A DNA stretch of 64,000 nt from assembly GCA_963815285.1 (NCBI GenBank), contig CAWFGB010000006.1:248001-312000 (forward strand), read 5' to 3'. The notes beneath the pieces were generated by a model. It had not been told where the DNA came from, did no database searches, and saw nothing but the letters and a program-made list of their open reading frames with translations. The translations under genes were made by a program, and so were the position numbers. Source of the stretch: JACCSI01 sp963815285 (GTDB taxonomy: Bacteria > Acidobacteriota > Vicinamibacteria > Vicinamibacterales > UBA2999). This document shows positions 10,562 to 17,573 of this stretch, piece by piece. Numbering within the stretch: the first letter of the stretch is position 1; every line of letters begins with the position of its first letter.

Positions 10562-11116
10562 TCAGCTCGGTTCAGAGGAAGATCCGCGATTCCTACTATC
10601 GAACGAGAACACACGCCATGTGTGCGGAGTGCCCGGACGTGTGGTCTCGGTGAACACACCGCTCGAGTACTCAGAAATGGTGCGCGCCCAAAATCGATGA
10701 CCGATGGCATTCGCCTCAGACACGCGCACGATCCACCTAGAGGCAAACCGATTCCAGAGTAGGAACGCCGCCCGCCGCCCTACGCCACCTCGACGGTACC
10801 GGCGGAGCACGAAGAACTCGGCGACATCAAAGGCCTCCCCTTCCAGAGACGCCGGCAACCCTCGCGTGGCAAACGCGAACCCGACAACCCGGATGCCACT
10901 GCGAATCAGGAACGGAAATCGGCGCTCAGGCTCGGACCAATACAACGGCAGGTTCTGATAACCGAAACGTCCGTCGTGTCCCAATTCCAAGCCGAATGTG
11001 TCGCTCAAATCGTGGCTGTACAGTTCTAGGAGGTTCGATAACAAGGCTGCATCATCAGGCGCCGCTAGGTCGAGGCCTACTTCCTCTGGCTCAGCCACGG
11101 GCGTTGGTCGTCGCAT
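10562..11116 (-). CDS. Cassette gene: GNAT-family N-acetyltransferase
   Basis: A 184-residue protein. The acetyl-CoA motif is seen in VAEFFVLRRYRRGGVGRRAA (R-R-G-G-V-G-R as Q/RxxGxG/A), with a preceding strand RVVGFAFATR and a later segment SEANAIGHRFWARTI that fits motif B. Acetylates an amine on an unknown substrate; GNATs are among the most frequent cassette genes. The start codon sits inside the core of the upstream attC (11113-11119), so the cassette has essentially no 5' leader, as in many cassettes. Confidence 0.8.
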   Translation of the reverse strand: MRRPTPVAEPEEVGLDLAAPDDAALLSNLLELYSHDLSDTFGLELGHDGRFGYQNLPLYWSEPERRFPFLIRSGIRVVGFAFATRGLPASLEGEAFDVAEFFVLRRYRRGGVGRRAAFLLWNRFASRWIVRVSEANAIGHRFWARTISEYSSGVFTETTRPGTPHTWRVFSFDSRNRGSSSEPS

Positions 11117-11181
11117 AACGTCTACGAATGAGCCGCGCGCTTTCGCGACTCAGAGCAGCGCCTCCATTCGTTTTGTTGGGC
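11113..11181 (-). repeat. attC site 5 (69 bp)
   Basis: GCATAAC (11113-11119) and GTTGGGC (11175-11181) bound complementary arms ACGAATGAGCCGCGCG and AGCGCCTCCATTCGT. The ATG of the GNAT gene overlaps the left core. Confidence 0.85.
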
Positions 11182-11373
11182 CGCAGGCTGAGCCTGACGA
11201 ACGGCTTCGGCAAGAAGGCCGAGCACCACGCGCACGCCGTGGCGATTCTCGTCCTTTGGTCCAACTTCGCGAAGATTCATCAGACACCCAGGATCATCCA
11301 GCGATGGCGGCAAGGTGGTATCGTTGTCGGCCCAACGACGTGCCGCTCAGCCGCGAGCCGCGTGTCCTACGCG
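11182..11373 (-). other. Cassette segment between attC 5 and the membrane-protein gene; possible small ORF and possible degenerate attC
   Basis: A minus-strand frame of 63 codons (11122-11313) begins MPPSLDDPGCLMNLREVGP but runs right through attC 5, so I do not call it a gene. A core-like GCCCAAC at 11330-11336 is followed by GCCGCTCAGCCGCG, but I find no convincing second core, so this may be a decayed attC. Confidence 0.35.
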
Positions 11374-11835
11374 TCAATCTCCATCACACGTCCGTGCGCC
11401 GCTGCCCGCGGAGGATCCCGAGCCCAGACCTTTTGCGCGTCGGCCGACGAAGCCACCAACCCAACCCGCGCCGACAACCACAGCGAAGAGCGCAGCGTCC
11501 CGCAAGTCTGGCGGCCACGCCAGAAGCAGGCCTGCGGTCGCGGCGATCGCTCCCACGAGGACGCCGTGACGAACGGGGTCTATCACCCGACGCGCGACCC
11601 ACAAGGCCCCAGCCGCCGTGAACAGCGCCAGGAGCACCGGCCCCCACGTCGGGCCGACTTGGCGCGCGAACGCCGAAATTCGCGTCGGGTCTGGGGCCGC
11701 GCGAGCCTGAAAACCCAACGTGAACGCGTAGCCGGTCACGATAAGGACGGTGACCAGCATGCTCCCGAGGAACGCGACGACAGCCGCCGGTACGATCCGC
11801 CGCCAGCGCACACCCACAAGGTTGGCCTGCATCAT
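11374..11835 (-). CDS. Cassette gene: small polytopic membrane protein
   Basis: A 153-residue protein with about four hydrophobic segments: IVPAAVVAFLGSMLVTVLIV (~13-32), WGPVLLALFTAAGALWVA (~64-81), GVLVGAIAATAGLLLAW (~90-106) and AALFAVVVGAGWVGGFVG (~112-129). A Gly/Ser/Arg-rich tail follows. AGGAGG lies 9 bp before the ATG. I do not recognise a family; small membrane proteins of this type are common in cassette arrays. Function unknown. Confidence 0.65.
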   Translation of the reverse strand: MMQANLVGVRWRRIVPAAVVAFLGSMLVTVLIVTGYAFTLGFQARAAPDPTRISAFARQVGPTWGPVLLALFTAAGALWVARRVIDPVRHGVLVGAIAATAGLLLAWPPDLRDAALFAVVVGAGWVGGFVGRRAKGLGSGSSAGSGARTCDGD

Positions 11836-11874
11836 CTGTATCCTCCTTCAAGGCGAGACGATGAGAACCGCGCC

Positions 11875-11953
11875 GCCGAACGGCTTGGCGTTTGGCCGAG
11901 CCGCGCGGCAGGATACCACCGGGTGTGGCGTCGGCTGCAACGCCGGGTTAGGC
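11875..11953 (-). repeat. attC site 6 (79 bp)
   Basis: GCCGAAC (11875-11881, one mismatch to the core) and GTTAGGC (11947-11953) flank arms GGCTTGGCGTTTGGCCGAGC and GGCGTCGGCTGCAACGCCG. Confidence 0.82.
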
Positions 11954-11964
11954 CGCCGTCCGCT

Positions 11965-13008
11965 TCACCGCCTGGTCGCAACGAGGATTTCCTCGATCAG
12001 CCGAATCACGAGCGCCGGATCCTCCAGCTGCACGTGATGGCCGCTCCGCTCAGCGACTACTTGGCGACCGCGACGCGACAGCGCTGCAATCGCCGCATGA
12101 TCGGCGCGATGCGCTCCTTCCCGAGCCGAGGCAGTCGGCCCCTCGCCGTCGGTCCGGCCGCGGGTGATCACGATGACTGGAATGTCGCCGAACGGCAGTG
12201 GATGCTCTGCGGTTCGGCGTCGCAACTGAGCGAGCTCGTCGGCCTCGAACGGGTTCACGGCGGCGACCACGTGCCCAACTTGCCCCAAGCCCCATGTCCG
12301 CATCGCACGAGCCTCTGGTGGAAGGCGGTCGCGCGGCGGTTCGTTGGCACGCGCGCTGGCGGCGCCTAAGCCTGCCCGGATCTGCTCTAGTGCAGCCGGC
12401 GGAATCTGACTCTCGCGCAACGGCCCAGACGTCTTTATAGGCGGAATCTGTCTTCCGGTCGCGAGCGCCGACGAGGGCACCTCTCGCCCATCCGGCGTCA
12501 GGCGAAGCGGATCGCTGGCGCCAGCGTCAACGAGAACCACGCCCGCGACTTCCCCTGGGTAGGTGAGATGATGCCAGCGGACCAGCCAGCCGCCGTAAGA
12601 CGCGCCGACGAGCACGTAGGGAGGTTGTTCCCCGGCGCGCGCGAGCAGGGTGTGCAGCTCGTAGACAATCTGCTGCATCGTGCGCGGGTCCGGCCCCCAT
12701 TCACTCCACCCGGATCCCGCGCGGTCGTAGGAACACACGCGCCCAAGCGCCGCGACGCCCGGCTGCACGAGACTCCACTCGACCGAGAAAGCACCGACTC
12801 CGGCCTCGAGGACCACGGTCGGCCGGCCAGCGCGGACCTCGCCAGTGCAGTTGAGGTGCAGCCGCCAGCCGCCGACGTCGATCAGGCGGCCGGGCGCGGC
12901 GACTGGAGGAGCCACCGACGTCTGCTGCAACCCAGCCGACGCGAGCCCAAGAGCCGTGCACAGGCTGGCCAGGGCCAGGCCGCAGAGGAGACGACGAGTC
13001 GCGGTCAT
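11965..13008 (-). CDS. Cassette gene: exported alpha/beta hydrolase
   Basis: The start at 13008 (MTATRRLLCGLALASLCTAL) gives a good signal peptide; the longer frame overlaps the upstream gene. The fold is clear: LIDVGGWRLHLNCTG, PTVVLEAGVGAFS (oxyanion-hole region), VCSYDRAGSGWSEW, nucleophile elbow VLVGASYGGWLVR (G-x-S-x-G), DAGASDP, and a late H in SGHHVQLEDP as the likely catalytic histidine. It acts on esters or amides outside the cytoplasm; substrate unknown. No attC separates it from the next gene 22 bp upstream, so the two form a two-gene cassette or have lost a site. Confidence 0.82.
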   Translation of the reverse strand: MTATRRLLCGLALASLCTALGLASAGLQQTSVAPPVAAPGRLIDVGGWRLHLNCTGEVRAGRPTVVLEAGVGAFSVEWSLVQPGVAALGRVCSYDRAGSGWSEWGPDPRTMQQIVYELHTLLARAGEQPPYVLVGASYGGWLVRWHHLTYPGEVAGVVLVDAGASDPLRLTPDGREVPSSALATGRQIPPIKTSGPLRESQIPPAALEQIRAGLGAASARANEPPRDRLPPEARAMRTWGLGQVGHVVAAVNPFEADELAQLRRRTAEHPLPFGDIPVIVITRGRTDGEGPTASAREGAHRADHAAIAALSRRGRQVVAERSGHHVQLEDPALVIRLIEEILVATRR

Positions 13009-13030
13009 GGTCAGGTTCGTCGGATAGCGC

Positions 13031-13507
13031 TCACTGTTTCGGCCACCACCGACCGACTCGCCGACAGTACGCCTCATAATCTCTAGCGAAAGTTCGCCGC
13101 AATGCGGGCTCCTCGTACAACACGACAAACAAGTGCGTGATGGCGAGGAACAAACCAGCATAGCCGAGGAGCGGAATCGATTGATAAAAGAGCGCGGCAC
13201 CAGCTAGGGCAAGGCCGGCACCAACGTACATCGGATTCCGGATGAGTCCATATGGACCCTGCACCACGAGCCGACGAGGCGGATCGAACGGTGCCGGAGT
13301 GCCCCTGCCAATGAACACAAACGTGAGGATGCACGTCAGCGCGAGTGCTGCGCCGGAGGCCCCCAGAAACATCCCGGCAACTTGCCAAGCACCGATAGCC
13401 GCAGGTGGCATGATGCCCCTCGAGGCCAGGATCCGGCCCGGAAGAAATATAAGGAGGAGGCCGATGAAGAGCGCCGAATAAGTGACCGCGCGAGCGAGGA
13501 CGAACAT
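13031..13507 (-). CDS. Cassette gene: isoprenylcysteine carboxyl methyltransferase-like membrane protein
   Basis: A 158-residue protein with four hydrophobic helices. It has the ICMT/PEMT signature: RLVVQGPYGLIRNPMYVGAG (the G-P-Y-x-x-x-R-N-P-M-Y motif) and, near the end, YEEPALRRTFARDYEAYCRRVGRWWP (E-E-P-x-L, Y-x-x-Y-x-x-x-V-x-R-W-x-P). Bacterial members methylate carboxyl or lipid groups using SAM at the membrane. It lies immediately 5' of the hydrolase gene without an attC between. Confidence 0.85.
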   Translation of the reverse strand: MFVLARAVTYSALFIGLLLIFLPGRILASRGIMPPAAIGAWQVAGMFLGASGAALALTCILTFVFIGRGTPAPFDPPRRLVVQGPYGLIRNPMYVGAGLALAGAALFYQSIPLLGYAGLFLAITHLFVVLYEEPALRRTFARDYEAYCRRVGRWWPKQ

Positions 13508-13554
13508 CTTGGCACTCCCACGCTCGAAGCTATCTCAGCGCCTTATCCTTGTCC

Positions 13555-13604
13555 GCCGAACGCCCCGGATAAGCTGCCTTGACAGCTAAATCCGGTTGTT
13601 CGGC
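13555..13604 (-). repeat. attC-like site 7 (50 bp, unusually short)
   Basis: GCCGAAC (13555-13561) and GTTCGGC (13598-13604) are perfectly complementary cores, with inner arms CCCCGGAT/AAATCCGG and a central AAGCTGCC/GACAGCT pair. The cores deviate from RYYYAAC/GTTRRRY at one position. It is shorter than usual attC sites, so it may be an atypical site or a plain hairpin or terminator. Confidence 0.6.
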
Positions 13605-13611
13605 GGCTCCG

Positions 13612-14115
13612 TCATCCGGCGCGAGACTGCCGATTCCTGGCTCGCGTGGACAGGCGCTTCTGCATGCCCATGAGCCGATAGCTCTTTGCGAGCCACGACT
13701 GTACCTGCTTGTCCAGGTCGGTCGGCTCCCGGACGCGAAGGCGATGCACCCACCAGCCTGGGACCACTTCCTCGACCTTGGCAAAGCGAGCCGACTCCAC
13801 GGGACCCGGCAGGGCGAAGCTACAGCTCATGCCCGCCTCCGACAGCGCCGTGATGCTAGCAAAGCGCACGCGGGCTAGGAACGCAATCCGGGACTTCGCG
13901 GGAGACACGTGGTACTCCCCGCACCGCGCGATGAGCTGCTCGAAACGCTCGTACAGTGCACGGGCACGCGGGCCCATCTTGCGCTGCCAGTCGGCCAGCG
14001 TTGCATGCCCACACGAGTGCCAGAGGTTCCGGCTCACCAGCTTGGCCCCGCACTTGGGACAGCTCCATAACGCCTGCTTCCGGGTTCTGCTCACCCCGCG
14101 GGGCACTGCGCGCAT
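13612..14115 (-). CDS. Cassette gene: DUF5655-type protein with N-terminal zinc ribbon
   Basis: The 167-residue protein begins with a short basic segment and a zinc-ribbon-like motif WSCPKCGAKLVSRNLWHSCG (two CxxC/CxxxC ligand groups, ~18-37). This is followed by a ~110-residue domain with KSRIAFLARVRFASIT and VPGWWVHRLRVREPTDLDKQ, matching the DUF5655 pattern as I know it. The function of DUF5655 is not established. It is a recurrent cargo type in soil bacteria. The stop lies 8 bp outside the neighbouring short attC. Confidence 0.68.
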   Translation of the reverse strand: MRAVPRGVSRTRKQALWSCPKCGAKLVSRNLWHSCGHATLADWQRKMGPRARALYERFEQLIARCGEYHVSPAKSRIAFLARVRFASITALSEAGMSCSFALPGPVESARFAKVEEVVPGWWVHRLRVREPTDLDKQVQSWLAKSYRLMGMQKRLSTRARNRQSRAG

Positions 14116-14127
14116 CCTCTACTGTCT

Positions 14128-14207
14128 ACCGAACGTTAGCGCTCACCCGAGCCGTGCGCCATCACGATATCACCGGCGCGCGGCGTCGGGTGCAGCGCGT
14201 GTTAGTC
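14128..14207 (-). repeat. attC site 8 (80 bp)
   Basis: ACCGAAC (14128-14134) and GTTAGTC (14201-14207) with arms GCGCTCACCCGAGCCG and GGCGTCGGGTGCAGCGC. Confidence 0.82.
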
Positions 14208-14321
14208 CCCTGGATCTGTAAGAGCAATGCGAGGCTCTCAGCTCCGCCGCAGTTCTTGGCCTATTGAACCGTACGACACACGAGATCCATCGATTCGCTG
14301 GACATCATTGAGGTTCAGCGG
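14208..14321 (-). other. Gene-less cassette body (114 bp)
   Basis: This stretch lies between two attC sites. On the minus strand the longest ATG frame is 15 codons; nothing longer than 20 codons is seen. It therefore carries no visible protein gene. It could hold a small RNA, a promoter, or the remains of a deleted gene. Confidence 0.6.
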
Positions 14322-14432
14322 GCCTAACCGCCCGTCGTTCTACGGCGCCGCATTCCATAGATGCCGCGCTGGCGAAGTACAGCGCAACAAACCGCCCGAG
14401 TGTGCGGCGTCTGCAGCAACAGCTTGTTAGGC
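14322..14432 (-). repeat. attC site 9 (111 bp)
   Basis: GCCTAAC (14322-14328) and GTTAGGC (14426-14432) are perfect cores. Arms CGTCGTTCTACGGCGCCGC and GCGGCGTCTGCAGCAACAG pair imperfectly, and the central loop is long. The TAA of the HXXEE gene is in the right core. Confidence 0.82.
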
Positions 14433-14990
14433 AGCACTGCCAGTGAACAACCGCAGTGCGCCAATGGTCGTGCGCACGAAAAGAGCCAGTACAGGGCCAT
14501 GGATTACGAGAGCCATAGGGAACGCCGTCCAGTACGCGGTCGGCGAGACCCAATGGTCACGCCTCGCGCGTACGAAGACCATGATGGCAACAGGGAGGGT
14601 GAGGAGGAGTGCAGTCACTAGACCAGGCATGTACGTGCGGGCGATGCCCGACAGGGCGACGTGTATAAGCGCGTTGAGACCGATAACAGCAGCAAAGACG
14701 AGCATCACGTATGCCCAGCGCGGTCCGAGCGCGAGGCGAGCCGCGAGGGCCGTGACGACCGTGCCTAGCAGAGTGAGAGTCGCGAGACTAAACCGCAATT
14801 CGGCAATGTTGATCCCGTCGTAGAACGCGCGCAAGGCGATCGGTGCGCCAAACTGCATGAACTCGAGCATGCGTGGTGCGGCCGTCGCCTCTTCCGCATT
14901 GTGGACTGCGAAGACCACACCGATAGTGAGGTACCACGCACGTCGGCTCGGTCGGCAATAGTGCTGCCCTACCTTCTGCGGTTCAGCCAC
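14427..14990 (-). CDS. Cassette gene: HXXEE-domain membrane protein
   Basis: A 187-residue protein from a GTG at 14990, chosen because the longer frame (to 15032) lies inside the upstream attC region. The first helix carries HNAEEATAA (H-x-x-E-E), and a later helix contains GLNALIHVALS, the second conserved His-bearing motif of the HXXEE family. About five to six hydrophobic segments are present. The conserved polar residues in helices suggest a metal-dependent membrane enzyme or transporter, but the family's role is unknown. The stop TAA is in the attC core. Confidence 0.75.
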   Translation of the reverse strand: MAEPQKVGQHYCRPSRRAWYLTIGVVFAVHNAEEATAAPRMLEFMQFGAPIALRAFYDGINIAELRFSLATLTLLGTVVTALAARLALGPRWAYVMLVFAAVIGLNALIHVALSGIARTYMPGLVTALLLTLPVAIMVFVRARRDHWVSPTAYWTAFPMALVIHGPVLALFVRTTIGALRLFTGSAA

Positions 14991-15111
14991 GAAGCTTGCC
15001 TTCAGCGCCGCGCGCCAGCGCGTCCGCTGCAAGGTGTTGTTGAGCGGCCGGAGCTGGGCATGAAGGAAAGGACCGAACGCGGCCGGCGCCGGCTGCAGCC
15101 GCTTGTTAGCC
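14986..15111 (-). repeat. attC region 10, compound or degenerate
   Basis: The right core GTTAGCC (15105-15111) and its arm GCGCCGGCTGCAGCCGCTT are typical. The matching left arm is unclear. A second core-like GTTGAGC at 15039-15045 with TTGCCTTCAGCGCCGCGCG to its left suggests two overlapping or partly deleted attC sites. Confidence 0.6.
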
Positions 15112-15119
15112 AGCCCGTC

Positions 15120-15689
15120 TCACGTATCGTCGCGTTGCATGAAGAACCACCGGTGGCCTTCCAGATCCTCCGCCCGATATCGTCGACCAGGGGGCCCCTC
15201 TTCAATGTCAGAGAGAATCGACGCGCCTGCCGCTTTCGCACGGGCAAAGTGGCGCTCGATATTGGCCACGTACACGAGTACGCCATCGATGATCCACGGC
15301 ACCGTCGACCACTTGCGCGCCTGCTCGCAGATCTCTCGATGTCGCTTCGGGCTCTGGTAGTCAGGCGTGGGCGACGCGAGCATAATCAACCCACCCGAGA
15401 CCTCCATCTCACCGTGTGAGAGGCGTCCATCCGGCCCTGTGTGACGCGCGATCTCCCGAAAACCAAACGCGCGACTCAACCAGTCCATGGCTGCGATCCC
15501 GTCCTCATACGAGAGCATGGGAATCACGGCTGGCGTGACGCCCGGACGAGCGGCCTTCGCCCGTGCGGTACGGGGCCGCGTCCGCGCCCGTTTGCCGGCC
15601 GTGGGCCGCTCGCCCGTACGAGCGGGCTTGCGTACTCCAACTCGGCGGTTCGGCTTCGCAGGTCCCTTCTTCCGTGCTGCGGATGCCAT
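15120..15689 (-). CDS. Cassette gene: VOC/glyoxalase-like protein with basic N-terminal tail
   Basis: The start at 15689 (MASAARKKGPAKPNRR) is preferred; upstream codons overlap the next attC. Residues 1-50 form a strongly basic Lys/Arg/Ala/Pro tail, like nucleic-acid-binding tails. The VOC domain follows: VIPMLSYEDGIAAMDWLSRA, FREIARHTGPDGRLSHGEME, VLVYVANIERHFARAKAAGA, and RRYRAEDLEGHRWFFMQ. This matches the bleomycin-resistance-like 'PhnB' subgroup. A basic tail on a VOC domain is unusual. Ligand unknown. Confidence 0.8.
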   Translation of the reverse strand: MASAARKKGPAKPNRRVGVRKPARTGERPTAGKRARTRPRTARAKAARPGVTPAVIPMLSYEDGIAAMDWLSRAFGFREIARHTGPDGRLSHGEMEVSGGLIMLASPTPDYQSPKRHREICEQARKWSTVPWIIDGVLVYVANIERHFARAKAAGASILSDIEEGPPGRRYRAEDLEGHRWFFMQRDDT

Positions 15690-15715
15690 CGACCGGCCCC
15701 CTAAACTTCTTGTCT

Positions 15716-15800
15716 GGCTAACGCCCGGCTCGAGCCGCGCGCCGCGGCGACATGATCGCACAGGACCGGTAGGCACGTCGGCTCCATTTGGTGGTTAGCC
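15716..15800 (-). repeat. attC site 11 (85 bp)
   Basis: GGCTAAC (15716-15722) and GTTAGCC (15794-15800). The left arm GAGCCGCGCGCCGCGGCGAC plus ATGATCGCAC is nearly identical to the site at 17467, suggesting common origin. Confidence 0.9.
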
Positions 15801-15813
15801 GGCTCGATCGTCA

Positions 15814-16578
15814 CTACGAACCCGAATTAGTCCGGACTGATGCCTTCAGAATGTGCCCGCACGGAACGAAACCCGCGCGCTGAAGCGTTCGCCGAGACGC
15901 GATGTTGTCCGGGTTGCATCGGGCTGCCGGGACATGGCCGCCTTCGTAGCACACACGCTTCAGTTCCTGGACAAGAAATGAGCCAAGACCTCGGCGGCGA
16001 AACGATTCCCTCGTTTCCATGTAGATATCGCCATAAGGCCGGTTGTAATGAAAGAGAATGCCGCCGCTTGCTGCGACCTCGCCTTCGACCTCCACGATTC
16101 CATGCCACTTGAGTTGATCTTCGGGAACGTCTGAAGCTTCTTTCGGTATCGGCTCACGAAACGTGGCACCGAGCGGCCGGTGCGACGTGATCACCTTGTC
16201 ATGGAAGAGAACCCCTTGGCTGGTCGCCGGCCCCCCGAATGTGTGCAACATCGTCGTCGCGAGCACGGCATTGCTCTGCACCACGATACTGACGGCGCCA
16301 CTCGCTCCGAGCACTGCGCGAAACAATTCGAATAGATGCAGTCGTTGATGGGGTACGACGTAGAACTCGTACAAGGTCGGCGTCCCTTTCCAAGGCCCGC
16401 CGACGGCAACAGAGGCGTAACCGACGTGTGTGCCCGCCGAGGACAACATGTACTCGTCCGTCCATCCCCGACGCTCGTGAATCGAGTCATGGACGATCTG
16501 GCAAGCCATCTCCAATCGGTACATGTCGCGCCATAAGACGATGTCTTCTAGATTGGTTGCTGTGGCAGAGAATTCCAT
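15814..16578 (-). CDS. Cassette gene: GNAT-family N-acetyltransferase (double-domain type)
   Basis: A 254-residue protein from the ATG at 16578 (MEFSATATNLEDIVLW). The C-terminal half carries the acetyl-CoA motif ESFRRRGLGSFLVQELKRVC and motif B-like NPDNIASRRTLQRAGFVPCG. The N-terminal half (EFYVVPHQRLHLFELFRAVL) looks like a second, degenerate GNAT fold. This layout is typical of a GNAT group found in cassettes. It lies 7 bp from the SDR gene with no attC between, so both share one cassette. Confidence 0.8.
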   Translation of the reverse strand: MEFSATATNLEDIVLWRDMYRLEMACQIVHDSIHERRGWTDEYMLSSAGTHVGYASVAVGGPWKGTPTLYEFYVVPHQRLHLFELFRAVLGASGAVSIVVQSNAVLATTMLHTFGGPATSQGVLFHDKVITSHRPLGATFREPIPKEASDVPEDQLKWHGIVEVEGEVAASGGILFHYNRPYGDIYMETRESFRRRGLGSFLVQELKRVCYEGGHVPAARCNPDNIASRRTLQRAGFVPCGHILKASVRTNSGS

Positions 16579-16585
16579 GTGCGGG

Positions 16586-17455
16586 TCACGTACTCGCGCT
16601 TGCCCGGATACGAAAGGGTGGCGGCTGCGCCCCATCGATATCTGTGAAGCCGTACTCGCGCGCGAGGGTGCCGACCTCCACAACCTGACCTGACTTTTCA
16701 AGTATCCGCGAGTCCAACGCCAGCGCCACGATCGCACGCCCCAAATACGCGGTCGTCTCACCCGGCCCACCTGGGCCGTTGAGGGCATCTAGGGCCCCGG
16801 CACGCCGAAAGGCCTCCACGACACGCTCGGTTCGCATGAAGCCAGGCGCCACTGCAAGTGCGGCGATTCCGTGCTCGCGCAATTCCTGTGCGATGGCCCA
16901 GGTCAGCCGGGCAACGGCGTTCTTCGCCAAGTCGTAGAACACATTGCGCATGCAAGGGAGGGACTCCAGGTTCGCTGTCGTGCTCACGATCAACCCGCGC
17001 CGCTGGAGTTGCATCAGTGGCACTGCCAGGCGGCTCGCGATGAGATGCGCGCGGAGACCGGCGGTGAACATGCGATCCCACTGCACGAGAGGTTGCTCCC
17101 AAAACGGAACGAGCGGGAGAGGACGACATTCGCTGTTTTCGTAGCCGCCCCACACGTTGTTGACCAAGATGTCGAGCCGCCCGTGATCATCACGGATGCG
17201 GTTGAGAAGCAACTCAACGTCTGCGTCGACGGTGTGGTCGCATCGGACGGCGATGCCGCGACCGCCACGGTTCGTGACCTCCTGGGCGGACTCGTCGATC
17301 GTGCCCGGCACGTTATCCGTGGTCGGTTGGCCGCTGACGCTTCGCCCGGTCACATAAACGATGGCCCCGGCAGCTCCAAGTTCGAGAGCGATTCCGCGTC
17401 CGGCACCGCGACTTGCGCCAGTAACCAGGGCGACGATGTTGTCTAGTAGTGCCAT
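16586..17455 (-). CDS. Cassette gene: short-chain dehydrogenase/reductase
   Basis: A 289-residue SDR. The NAD(P)-binding TGASRGAGRGIALELG is at residues 13-28, with VYVTGRS for cofactor choice, DILVNNVWGGYEN (NNxxG region), and IVSTTANLES with a serine/threonine at the catalytic strand. YDLAKNAVARLTW supplies the YxxxK pair, and VAPGFMRTERV follows. It catalyses an NAD(P)-dependent oxidation/reduction of an unknown carbonyl or alcohol. Organised 5' of the GNAT gene on the same strand; probably cotranscribed. Confidence 0.87.
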   Translation of the reverse strand: MALLDNIVALVTGASRGAGRGIALELGAAGAIVYVTGRSVSGQPTTDNVPGTIDESAQEVTNRGGRGIAVRCDHTVDADVELLLNRIRDDHGRLDILVNNVWGGYENSECRPLPLVPFWEQPLVQWDRMFTAGLRAHLIASRLAVPLMQLQRRGLIVSTTANLESLPCMRNVFYDLAKNAVARLTWAIAQELREHGIAALAVAPGFMRTERVVEAFRRAGALDALNGPGGPGETTAYLGRAIVALALDSRILEKSGQVVEVGTLAREYGFTDIDGAQPPPFRIRASAST

Positions 17456-17466
17456 GTCTTTGGACC

Positions 17467-17550
17467 CGCTAACGTGTCAAATGAGCCGCGCGCCGCGGCG
17501 ACATGATGGCACGGACCGTCTGGCGCGACGGCTCCACTTGGATGTTAGAC
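17467..17550 (-). repeat. attC site 12 (84 bp)
   Basis: CGCTAAC (17467-17473) and GTTAGAC (17544-17550); arms AAATGAGCCGCGCGCCGC and GCGCGACGGCTCCACTT. Closely similar to site 11. Confidence 0.9.
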
Positions 17551-17573
17551 GCCATCATGGAACAGCGCGATCC

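Noticed and set aside
11128..12369. 413-codon plus-strand frame across several cassettes
   Set aside because: It crosses two attC sites and is antisense to the membrane-protein and hydrolase genes.
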